From contig JBOZIK010000001.1 of assembly GCA_051453625.1 (NCBI GenBank), positions 81,797,138 to 81,849,659 on the forward strand: DNA of 52,522 nt, in the 5' to 3' direction. The position numbers and the translations under genes were made by a program. The stretch is from Welwitschia mirabilis. Its lineage: Eukaryota; Gnetophyta; Gnetopsida; Welwitschiales. Positions 20,481 through 31,099 of the stretch are shown piece by piece (the stretch's first letter is position 1; each line of letters begins with the position of its first letter). The notes beneath the pieces were generated by a model, which saw only the letters and a list, made by a program, of their open reading frames with translations, was not told where the DNA came from and ran no database searches.

Positions 20481-21885
20481 TGTTGCAATGCCAATTTATA
20501 GGAATTTGATGATGTATTTTGAGTATGTTTATAGAACATTTATANNNNNNNNNNNNNNNNNNNNNNNNNNNNNNNNNNNNNNNNNNNNNNNNNNNNNNNN
20601 NNNNNNNNNNNNNNNNNNNNNNNNNNNNNNNNNNNNNNNNNNNNGGCCTATGTTGCAATGCCAATTTATAGGAATTTGATGGTGTATTTTGAGTATGTTT
20701 ATAGAACATTTATATGGGTTTAAATGCAATACTGATAATTATAAAGAACCAATAGGAGAATCATTGAAACATGTGATTCTTAGAATATCTGGAGGTTTCT
20801 TAGGCTTATTCTGATATCATATACTTTTGGAAGAATAATTCACCTTGTAGAAGACTAAGTTACCTTTAAGATTGGAGATAAGAAAGTCTATAGTCCCATC
20901 TGTCATCCCCATGACATGTAAGATGACAAAACTACTAACATGAACAGAAACTATGGGGTTGACAATAGGGCTTGAAGATAATGGAGTACCCTTTAATATA
21001 TAGTGATTTCCCCTCTATCATTCCCATAATAGTTAGAATGACAACATTTTTTCTATGGTTGGAAACAATTATCTTTTTAATGAGGACATGTGACCCATTT
21101 TGGCTGTTAGGGTTTCTTTTCTGACTTCTAAGATTGAGCTTCTAAAGATTCAATGTAAAACTATAAATATACTTTCCCTCCATTTCTATTTCCATCTTTT
21201 ATACCTAATGTTTGTGATTATAAATTAAAGGATAAGATATCCATTCAATAGTTATAGAGATAAGTTACTTTGATATTAGGCTGAGTATCATCCATTCAGG
21301 AACTACTACTTTGTTGTAAGTGGAAGTAAATGTTTTATGACTGATTCAAATACTATTTTCACTTCAATTTTGTTTATGTCTCTTATATTTTAAGTTGGTT
21401 ATAGTTTAGTAATAGTTTTATAATTTATTTAGATCAATAAAGATGACCTTTATCAAGGTTGACTTTGGTTAGTTTAGATTTGCATTGTTATTCCATTTCC
21501 ATTTCACATTGCATTCCATGTTCTATTTGGTATATCTCATAGTTCATTTTAATTAGAAATAAATTAAGTACTCTTCTTAATTAAATTGAATTATAGAAAA
21601 GCTAGTTCTTATGATAGGAGGATTAGGATCCAATAGAATTCATTCCACTTTCATTTGTATTTTATCTTCATTCATTTTGCATTTCATTTTATTTTATTAT
21701 TTGCTTTTAGTTATTAAAAGGTAAAAAAAACTAAATGCACCTTTGGAAATCAATTCTATAACTTTGAGCCTAGTTCCTTCATTGGGATTATGACATTTGG
21801 ATAAATATTTGTATATACTAGCATTTTTTTTACTGCAAGTAATTTGATTTATATGTTTATCTAAAGAACTTCAAAATTGCATATA
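20481..21885 (+). repeat. 3' LTR of element A (with an artefactual internal gap)
   Basis: Homologous to 3952-5225. A 100-N gap (20545-20644) is flanked by the same 60-odd bases on both sides, with one difference (gatgatg/gatggtg), so the gap is probably an unmerged overlap. TATA box at 21162-21169. Hairpin motifs lie at 20901-20916 (TGTCAT-CCCC-ATGACA) and 21015-21032. The last roughly 17 bases present in the 5' LTR are missing before the attcct flank. Confidence 0.85.
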
Positions 21886-21890
21886 TTCCT

Positions 21891-24800
21891 CTTTCTCTTT
21901 CTTTTATATCTTGTTTTCTTAGTTTTCTCTCTAGTGGCTAGTACTAGTAATTTTTAGTGACATCCAAAGTAGACTACTTTTAAGTTTTCTTTGTTTTCTT
22001 GTTTTGTATTATAGAATGATATTATTTTTATAGGTTATGATGAAGAAGTTAGAAAAATAAAAATTTAGTTCACTTTCAATGCTTTCTTTCGTTTCTTAGA
22101 TTTTCATAATTTAGTTTTTAATTTTTTATTTACTACATTCATTTGTTATGAAGAATTGAAAACACTAAAAATTTTCATAATTGGATTCATGTGCATTATC
22201 ATTTTTCATTTTTATTATATTTCTCTATGGTCTTCATATGTTGAATTATCTATGATAATTTTTAGTTATAAGGACCTTTTTGAAACTACAACTCTCATAC
22301 TAACTAGTGTCATTGCCTTTTCTAACTAATGTCACTAGTCTTTTTCACTTAAAGGCTTATTATACTTTATAGAAAATGTTATATCACACTTATAAATCCT
22401 TTGATGAGATGAGGCCTCCTTTGACTTCTTAAAAAATCATGAAAATATATCTTTCAATACGTTTTACATATCATTTTTGCTAACCTAACATAGGTTAAAA
22501 ATGTTATTTCTCTAGGAAACTACATATAGTACCTTTTGAACCCCACTCTACTTATGACAATCTTAAAAATTCCAATTGCTTACCTAATCATATTCAACCT
22601 ATAAAAATTTTAGGGGATTATTTTTAATTGAATTACAATCACTCTCATCATCCATACTTCATTCCATATTTATTTTATTAACATCATCTACACATAAATC
22701 AAACTCCTTATTCTAAATTTGAAAAGCCTTATTTTCAATAATAGGAGATCATTCTTATGCTTTTTACCATCCCTCATGGCCTTTATCCCTCATCATATAA
22801 TCCTTATTGTCTATCTTCCTCCATGTAAAAACAATCTTCATCCATCATCTTTGAGTAGGAAAATTCATGGATATTGAAGTCCAAATTTACCATTACCATC
22901 AAATATCTTTGAAACAATACTTATATTTTCTAAGTAATCTTGAGTAAAGTTTTTAAATCCATATTCAAATTCTCTAGTAAACAACATAGACTAGTGTTTA
23001 AATCATTAAAATTTTTAATCAATAGAAAGAAAACCCTTCCTATAGTTTAGGAAACTTAGAGTCTTAAAAACTTTGAAAGGATTTATCATATTGAGATCAA
23101 TATAAAAATTCACGAGGATCTTGAAGTAAGAATTCACTACAATATTATCAATTATTCACAAGAAATCTATACTTCAATAGATGGTTAAGCATCTCAAAGG
23201 ATGAACAATCATCAAAAGATAAGCAACTATTTAAGGAAGATTCCATTTTAGAGAGTTATAAAATAAAGGATAAGCCATTAAGAGATGTTAATCAAGAGAA
23301 AATTGAATTACAACCATCATCAGTTAAGTAATCACATGAGGAAGGATCTACCAATAACTTTAATAAGAAAAGGAACATTAGCAAATAACCCATGTGTAAT
23401 TCATCCTATCATAAATCCTCATTTCTTTCTTCAATAGCATCATGAGTTAATAATTTATTATTAATTTTTTTATTAAACAAGATTTAGTACTTAATGAAAG
23501 AGATAAATCTTCCTTATAATTGGGATTACCTTTCAAATATTTTATACATAATTCCTTTGATAAACACCTACCTTGTTAAGTAACTTTCAATTCTTCTTCA
23601 TAATATGATGTCTTATAAGAGTTATTAAATAAATATAAACACGTTAAGGGATGGACCATTTATGATTTTAAATGTATAAAACTTTCTTCTTGTATAATTT
23701 TCTTTCTAGTTTTATGACTCTTTCATAAAATCTATATGTCTTTATTTTTAATTAAAATACTTTACAAAGTTTTGAATCATCCATCTTTAAGTTTTGCACT
23801 TTTGGGCCTTTATTCATATACCACAATGGAATATTTTTAATTTTATTTTATGCTTTTAGATTAGATTTTTCATTTTGGATATATTTATTTTTGAGACTAT
23901 ATTTAGTTTTAAAAAAATTAAAAGTATTTAAAACATTTGTTCTTGATAGTCTCTTTCACCTAAAACCTCATAAGTAATACCACCTATCCAATCATTTCAT
24001 TACATTCTTTTACTTAGAAAATTTCAAATTTCATCCCTTTAAGCCATTCCACTAAACCTTTTCATTTTTTAATAATCTTACTAAGCTAAAAAACATCTAC
24101 CCAAGTCATTCACCTATGAATTTTTTAGACTTATAGACCAAGGTTAATGGCCTTTAATAAAAATTAATAATAAGAAATCTTATTATCACTTAAGTAATGA
24201 TCATAGCTAAATATACTTAAAAGTTTATAAAGAAGAATTACATTTATTTTGAGTTTTATCATTAAAGGTTCTTTCAATTAAGGTCTCTGATTTTATTAAA
24301 TCATGGCTTGTAAAAAATAGGATTTAGCTTCATATTATGTTCCTTATGTTTAAATCTTTTAATGAGGTTAAGACTTTTCTTGATTAGGATAATGAACTAA
24401 TAAGCCCTTTAATGTGCATAAAAATAAATATGAGAAGAAGAATAAAAGAAAAATAATATCTCTTCTCCAAATACACATCTCATTAAATACTTAATTGTAT
24501 TTAGTTAATTACAATGGGGCTATGAATGCTCACTATCAACGTAGCTATGATGATTTACTTATGACATAATCAACTGCATCGATACTATTAAAGATAACTA
24601 GTAAGGTAGCACTAATTTCTTCACAAAATAACATGCTTAACTCTATTGGAAGAAAATATCATAATATTAGATTTTTAATGTGATTTAAAGGCTTAAAACT
24701 AAGGACATATATGTTGGTAGAAAAGGGAAATAAAGGAAAGAAAATAGTGAGAATTATAGGTCTTCTAAAATATGTCTTCTTCTAACATTTATACTTATGA

Positions 24801-25420
24801 TTCACTATAATTTATTAAATTTATATAAGTTATTTGATTTCCATTACACTAATTTGATATTCAAATCCATTAAAAAATTAATAATATATAATACAAACCA
24901 TTTATTTAGGTAATTTATCTCCTTTGTTAATTGTCCATATGATTCCATTAGTGGCTATATTTTCATTTTTCATCTCCATCATTCATTTTACTTTACCTTC
25001 ATTTTATGAGAAATAATAGAAGGCATAAATTACATTTTTTGAATTGACTTTTTATTTAGAAGTATTATGAAGAAATAAATGGTTATCTCACATTATATGG
25101 TTTTTTCCTTTTATATCTTAGTTGCATTGCTTTGCATATTTTTCTTTTAATAAAAGGACTTGTTGAAATCTTTTCATGGTTATGTTCTTAAAATGATTCT
25201 AGTATTTTTTTGTCATTAAAATTTGAATGCAAATTTTAGTTTTGCTCATGGAGTGTATGGCATCTATTTTTACATAATTTTTAAAGTTTAATGCTACGAA
25301 TTCGTAATAAATTTTTTAAAAATATATCATTTTTTACATGAGTGTTTTTTCTTAGAAATTTTTCTTATGATGGTCATTTCATTATCAAATTCTTGCTAAC
25401 AGTATAGCAAAACTCTACTT
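21891..25420 (+). pseudogene. Internal body of element B: protein-like but unrecognised, decayed
   Basis: Homologous to 39293-about 42690 in element C over its whole length. Frames near 22540-23500 give protein-like pieces such as YVPFEPHSTYDNL, HINQTPYSKFEKPYF and TIPHGLYPSSYNPY. C gives FKFEFKHSYYELREFDL and MPFFIPRD at the corresponding place. The shared amino-acid pattern suggests the family once encoded one large protein, possibly gag-like. No zinc knuckle, RT, protease or integrase was found. Stops are frequent. Confidence 0.5.
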
Positions 25421-25436
25421 AAAGAGTAGGCTAACA
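25421..25436 (+). other. Probable polypurine tract of element B
   Basis: aaagagtaggctaaca directly before the 3' LTR start TGTAAAAATT. It is weak as a tract and is assigned mainly by position. Confidence 0.45.
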
Positions 25437-26637
25437 TGTAAAAATTAACATTCTAATTAAGTTATTTGATTAATTTAACTTAATAGAAGATATTAATATA
25501 ACTAATTTATCATAAAAACATGTATTATGTTGATTTTCTATAGTAATTATACACTTATCATCTTCTTATGACATTTTAAAGATAATTATCACCTTTGAAT
25601 GACATGCTTAAAAATACTGAATATCTAGTTAAAAACATCAGCAATATTATTTAAGCTATTACATATCACCATTGAGATTACCCTTTGCCCCTATATCTTC
25701 TAATTAGAATGCCTTAATTCTCATTATTCTATCTTTTCATGAAAAAATATAATAAATACCATTATGATCTTAATTGAGTTTCACATTAGAAATAACTTGC
25801 AATTTTTTTACAACATGCTATGCTAATAACAAAGACATTTAATAGTGACATGTGATAGCATCGAGTAGGATGAGGTGAATACACATGATAGCAATAAAAG
25901 TTGGTAGAAGTAGTAGCAGATAGAAGTCAAGTATTAATCTTTTCATAATAATCCCTATCTAGTAAAAGATTATAAATCCCCTACCTAACTCTACGTGTTA
26001 TATTTTGTAACTACTTACCTTACATTATAAGCCAAAGGCTTGTAATTTATTTTCACTCCATCTTTACCTATAAAATCATTTTGAGCTTTCATTTGTAATA
26101 TATTTTATTTTAGAATAGAATAGAACCTCTAGAGTATTAATTCATGATGGCCTTCTATGTGCTTTCTTTGGGGAGTAAGCTTGCTTTCAAGAAGAGCTTA
26201 AGGAGTTCCATCAACCTTCCTCTTTTATTAATGTAATGTATTTTTGTTAATACATGATATTTATTTTTCCTTTTATTTTAAGTTATAAATTATTTTATAC
26301 TCAAAATAATTAAGTAATAACTTTGCTAGAAAGAAATATTTCCATTTTAGTAAATTTCTTTTAGACCTTAAATACATTTAAGTTCTTATTTTCATTCTTA
26401 TTATAGGACCAAGAAGGATTAGTAACTTTTGAATTTATCAACTCTTATGTGATAAATATATTATATGATCATAACCCAAGCCATCATTACTTGATAGTGT
26501 GAAGTATGTTTTAGGTAATCATAGGATATTATTAAAGTGAAGGATTGCGATTGAGTAAGTTGATGAAAACTTAGAGCTTTTTTGCTTTCCTACTTTTTCA
26601 AATGAAGTTTCAAAATAATACACTTCTCAACTCTCTC
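25437..26637 (+). repeat. 3' LTR of element B
   Basis: About 1.2 kb, starting TGTAAAAATTAACATTC and homologous to 2583-3789. It includes TATAAAAT at 26069-26076 and ends near cttctcaactctct. The exact end is uncertain by about 15 bases. Confidence 0.77.
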
Positions 26638-27329
26638 TTTTTCCTTTTTTCTTTTATAATAACCTATAATTAACTAAGATTTTATGTTAATTTTGTAAAC
26701 CTATCCTAATTATCCCTATGAAGAGAATGATACTAAGCATTCACCTAGCTTAAATCATGTTTATTATATGAAATAAACAAAATAATATAGTTAAATAATG
26801 TCAATTACATAGTAGACACCCTCTTAGAAAATAAATAGAAAATCCTTAAGGATTAAAATTAATTCCTTAATTAATAAAATAACTTTGAATAATAGTGGAT
26901 AATTAAGAATTGAAATTTTAGATATTTATCATAGAATGTAAGGATTTCACTAAAAATAAAGAAGTAACTATTTATTTGATTGTAAAGCAATTCATTTCTT
27001 CATATCTCATAGGAATATTATAACAAAAACGATATGTTGTACTCTAATTAATGGATGCATAGAGATAGCAAATGGACCTATGTCCAATGTTAATCAATAG
27101 ATTCAAAATTATATTTTATCAATAAGTAAGAAATATTTTTAGGTATAACCAATTTTTATTTACTTAAAAGTACAATATTATTTTATGAATCGGCTAATGC
27201 AGATTAAAGCAGTTACAAATTATAAAACGCGTTAAGTAAAAATGATGAATCATGGTTAAATACTAATCTTTCAAGGCCATTACAAATCAAAATTAAATAA
27301 TTTAATTAATTTAAAGAATATAAATAGAG

Positions 27330-28537
27330 AAGTTAAGAGGGTATCACTAATTTATATACTATACCTAAAGTTAATTAGCTTGGAAGTAGGACAAGGACTA
27401 GTAAAGAATATACCAATAATCTAAAAATATTTGGATATGTTTATAACAAAATTACCAAGAATGCTACCACTTTGGAAAGTTGAGTTTTCCATTAAGTTAA
27501 TCCTATGAGTCCAACCAATTTCTAATGCATCATATAAAATGTCTCCAAAATAAATGAAATAATTAAAAAGTTAGATTAAAGAACTCTTACAAAAATATTT
27601 TATTTATCCTAGTGTATCATCATAGGGAGCACTTGCATTATTTGTAAATGAGAAAGATGGAATACTAATATTATGCATTGATTATGGATAGCTAAATAGT
27701 ATTACCATTAAGAACAAGTATCTACCATCAAGAATAGATAACATTTTTAATTAGCTAAAGAAAGTTAAGACATTATTGAAAGTTGATCTAAAATCTAGAT
27801 GTCATTAACTTTAAATTAAAGATAAATATATTTCTATAATAACATGTGGAATCTACTATGGTATTATGAGTTCATCATTGTACTTTTTAGTTTAAATAAT
27901 GATCTTGTAGAATTTATAATTCTTATGAATTACATTTTATAGCCACATATTGATTTCTTTGTAATTGTATTTATTAATAATATCCTCATCATTCCAATAC
28001 TTACAATGAGTATAACAAACACTTGAGAATAATANNNNNNNNNNNNNNNNNNNNNNNNNNNNNNNNNNNNNNNNNNNNNNNNNNNNNNNNNNNNNNNNNN
28101 NNNNNNNNNNNNNNNNNNNNNNNNNNNNNNNNNNTCATTCCAATACTTACAATGAGTATAACAAACACTTGAGAATAATATTATAAAATTTACAAAATAA
28201 TCAATTATATGATGACATAAAAAATTGCTCTTTTTGAAAGAAATTTGCTTAATTTTTTGGTCACATAATATCCAAATAATGTATTTTAGTTAATTAAGAT
28301 AAAGTTAGAGAAATCATGGAATGGTAAATACCTATAAATATTATTGAGTTTAGAAGCTTTATTAGTCTTACCAGCTAATATTGTTAATTCATCTTTAATT
28401 TCTTAAGATAGCATATCCATTAAAAAGTCTTTTAAAAAAAAAACTAAAGACTTCCAATGGATAGAAAAATATCTGAAGTTATTTGATCATCTTAAAAAAT
28501 GATTAACTAGTACTCTAGTATTACTAATGTTAGGATT
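27330..28537 (+). pseudogene. Reverse transcriptase of element G, first copy
   Basis: In order: LPRMLPLWKVEFSIKLIL, PISNASYKMSP, YPSVSS, CIDYGxLNSITIKNKY, PSRIDNIFN, KVDLKSRCH. After the 100-N gap at 28035-28134 comes a degraded thumb region (SLKKKTKDFQWIEKYLKLFD). The same 46 bases sit on both sides of that gap. The catalytic Y-x-DD block falls around 27960 and is mutated (VFINNILI-like). Multiple stops. Confidence 0.83.
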
Positions 28538-28637
28538 NNNNNNNNNNNNNNNNNNNNNNNNNNNNNNNNNNNNNNNNNNNNNNNNNNNNNNNNNNNNNNN
28601 NNNNNNNNNNNNNNNNNNNNNNNNNNNNNNNNNNNNN

Positions 28638-29110
28638 AACTAATGCCCTTATAGTATTTATGAGTCTTATGTTACATCTTTCAATTGCATCTTGATTATT
28701 TTGTAATAGTATTTATTAATGATATCTTTATTTATTCCAAAACTTATGAAGAGCATAAGAAACCTTGATAAGAGTATTACAAACTTAATGGGATCACCAA
28801 TTATGTATCAACATGGAAAAATGCTCTATTTGAAAGAAATTCATTCAATTTATAGATCATGTAATATTCAAGAAAGGTATGTCACCAGATCATGATAAAG
28901 TTAGATCAATCATGGAATTGTTAATACCTATAAATATTACTGAGGTTATAAGCTTTCTTGGTCTTGCTAGGTACTATTAGAGATTCATCTTCAATGTCTT
29001 TAAAATAGCTTCTTCCTTAACAAGCCTTTTAAAGAAAAATAAAGATTTTTAATAAATAAAAAATGTTAGTAATCATTTGATCATCTTAAAGAATGCTTAA
29101 CTAATACTCC
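28638..29110 (+). pseudogene. Second partial reverse transcriptase copy after a gap
   Basis: Starts again at the T-N-A-x-x-x-F-M-S-L-M block and runs through RVLQT, DHQL, FIDHVIFKKGM, DHDKVRSIME, SFLGLARYY and LTSLLKKN. It covers the same part of the domain as about 27870-28537 but is clearly diverged from it. Either two elements abut here or two different contigs were joined across the 100-N gap at 28538-28637. Confidence 0.78.
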
Positions 29111-29490
29111 AGTCTTAGCAATGCCAAATGACTCAAAGATCTTTATGGTTTATACTAATGCATCTGAAGAAGGTTTTAGAGCAGTTCTTAAATAAGATAA
29201 AATAGTAAAAGCTTATGAACTAATACAACTTAGTGAGAGAAATTATCCTATTCATGATCTTGAATTAGCTACAGTAATTATTTGCTTTAAAATTTTGGAA
29301 GCATTATCTCTATAGTGTAAAGTTGCAAATTTGGACAGATCATTATAGTTTAAAATACATTTTTACTCAATAAATCTTAAACCTTAGGTAAATAATATGG
29401 GTGAAATTTCTATAATATTTTGTCTAGATATTTCATACTATGAAGATAAGGGAAATACAATTGTAGATGCTCTTAGTAGATGAGGCTATC
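29111..29490 (+). pseudogene. RNase H domain of element G
   Basis: TPVLAMPNDSKIFMVYT followed by NASEEGFRAVL, then YELIQLSERNYPIHDLELA, degraded IWRHYLYG-like text, and finally KGNTIVDALSR. This is the Ty3/gypsy RNase H order (P-V-L...DASGEGLGAVL...NYPTHDLELAAVV...KAN-x-VADALSR). The first catalytic Asp (T-D-A-S) is Asn here, so it would be inactive. Confidence 0.88.
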
Positions 29491-29781
29491 TTAAATTAAT
29501 TATAAAATTTCAAATCCAAATTACTACCATTATTTTAGAGAAATCAAAAAAGGATATAAATTATCAAAAATTAAAGGACTAATTAGAAAAATTAATAAAT
29601 TTAGAGCATTCTAGTAGTAGTTTAGGTGATATTATCAGATACAAGAAAAATAATTGGATTTTTAATGAAGACTGAATTAGGCATAAGTTAAGGATTATTG
29701 AATTCAAAGAGAAGGGGCTACCAAGTAAAAATTATAACTAAAATTAAATAAAAATACATAGTAAGAATTTTAATAAATTAA
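29491..29781 (+). other. Connection between RNase H and integrase of G, then junction with S
   Basis: The frame after DALSR continues as a Lys/Ile-rich linker (KKDINYQKL, KNNWIFNED) of the kind found before the zinc-binding part of integrase. No integrase follows. The sequence passes into the LTR of S at about 29782. Confidence 0.5.
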
Positions 29782-30759
29782 TGTGATTCCCCAACTTGGA
29801 TATATCCACATAGAGAGGATAGCTTTTATTCACAACTCTAAATCCTTAACCTAAAAAATAGTCGTTTTAGAGTATTATAAATCTTACATATAAATGAAAC
29901 ACTCCTTATAATATATGCCTCTCTTCCCTTGAATGATTACAATAGATAAGAAGAAATTATTCTTATAAGCACTTACAAAAGCATACTCATATAAGAGTTA
30001 TTTTACAATTTAGAATCCTAAGTAGGGGTTACTAAAGATAATAATAAGTAATAAACTATAATGATTAAATTTAAAAAATTGAATAGTCCTATAATAAAGT
30101 GCCAATAAACGATGATAATAAGAATGAAACAACAAGCCTCAAAGATAGTTCTTTGATGAGAAACTTAAGTTTTTCTTCTTCTAATTACCAAAGTATTTAA
30201 AATTAGAGTAATGTAGCTATGAGAAATCCAATAATTAATCAATGTATTCACCAAATGATCCTCTCCATTAAGGTTATAAAATTTGTTGTGTAAAACTTGC
30301 TTGATTTCTTGGAATGTGGGCAATTTATCATATTATAATTTTCCTTTCTTACCTATTTCAATTTAGCATAGATGTCTTTGATTATGTAGATCTCTTCAAA
30401 TAGCTAAGATAGTATATAAATCTTTAGTTTTGTAAACATCTTTTACTTATCTTATCTTCTTAATTTATTATAGATGTCTTTACCATGATAGACATATTTC
30501 CTTATGAAAAACTTAGATTTCTAGATGCCTTTTATATTATAGACCTCTTTATTATAGATATCTTTATAATAGATGTATTTAGATACATAGACCTCTTTAG
30601 TTAGTTGTATCTATCCTTCATGAATTTTGAGCTGAAGCATTTGCATATTTTAAACTTTGAGATTTAACTAGCTTTATTCCTATTTACAATGTGGAGTTAT
30701 ATATACATAACACATCATATTTAATAAGTGGAATCATTAAAAGTATGATTTTACTAATA
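29782..30759 (-). repeat. 3' LTR of element S
   Basis: Bounded on the right by the polypurine tract. Its left end is placed at TGTGATTCCCCAACTTGG and is approximate. It includes a degenerate tandem array (about 30345-30610) of units like atagatgtcttta/atagacctcttta. No second LTR is in the window for comparison, so the boundaries rest on PPT position and terminal TG only. Confidence 0.55.
30345..30610. repeat. Degenerate tandem repeat, unit near TATAGATGTCTTTA
   Basis: The text tagatgtcttt, tagatctctt, tagatgtcttta, tagacatattt, tagatgcctttt, tagacctcttta, tagatatcttta, tagatgtattta, tagacctcttta recurs at irregular short spacing. Related pieces (agatgtct, agacatct, agatatct) recur at about 33230-33300. 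It is too decayed to define an exact period. Confidence 0.5.
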
Positions 30760-30773
30760 ATATCCTCTTTTTT
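30760..30773 (-). other. Polypurine tract of element S
   Basis: The minus strand reads catcatcaaaaaagaggatat just before TATTAG. Plant Sirevirus-type copia elements have catcatcaaaaagggggagat followed by TGTTGG at this place. The agreement fixes both orientation and the LTR edge. Confidence 0.65.
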
Positions 30774-31099
30774 GATGATGTTCAAAACTTGGCAAATCTC
30801 ATTAATGCAATCATGTTTAAAATTTACTTAAGATAACTTACTCCAAAAGAAGACATAATGTATTACATGAAGCATATTATAAATTTCAAAAGGTAAAAAC
30901 ATTTGATAATTCACATTAATAAGTATTTACAAGATAGTAAACAGGAGGTATTGTTAATAGATAGAATTGATAAAAACATGTCAAAAATATAAATTATATT
31001 ACATACAAGGAGAATTTTAATAATAGATAATAAAAGATCATCAAAAATAATCATGAAATGTATGATAATATGTAAAAGTGAGCATTAACAGTGATATCA

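Larger units (their letters stand above)
3952..21885 (+). mobile_element. Element A: Athila/Tat-like Ty3/gypsy retrotransposon, interrupted by element N
   Basis: Structure in order: 5' LTR (3952-5225), primer site complementary to tRNA-Asp (5229-5246), leader, gag, aspartic protease, RT (split), RNase H, integrase, long non-coding 3' region, polypurine tract and 3' LTR (20481-21885). Flanking attcct/attcct is the probable target duplication. Removing N (7.3 kb) leaves about 10.6 kb, normal for Athila-type elements. The tRNA-Asp primer and the domain sequences point to the Athila branch of Ty3/gypsy. All coding parts carry many stops and shifts, so the copy is dead. Confidence 0.88.
2583..26637 (+). 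mobile_element. Element B: LTR retrotransposon without recognisable pol, split by element A
   Basis: Two homologous direct repeats of about 1.2 kb (2583-3789 and 25437-26637) flank an internal region made of 3790-3951 plus 21886-25436. The two internal pieces align end to end with the continuous internal start of the relative C (about 39225-39290, then 39293-39380). So B is one element cut by the insertion of A. Without A it is about 6.1 kb long. The internal part shows protein-like but stop-riddled frames and no RT, integrase or protease, so B was probably non-autonomous. No target-site duplication of B was recognised. Confidence 0.72.
26638..29750 (+). mobile_element. Element G: chromovirus-like Ty3/gypsy pol fragment
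   Basis: No LTRs are visible. The sequence holds a decayed RT, a second partial RT after a gap, and RNase H. It ends where the LTR of copia element S begins. The first 700 bases carry no clear domain until VEFSIKLIL, the linker before RT. The type PIS-x-APY-R-M-[AS]-P and HPGKAN-x-VADALSR is typical of chromoviruses (Tekay/Del-like). The lineage call is tentative because of the decay. Confidence 0.75.
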
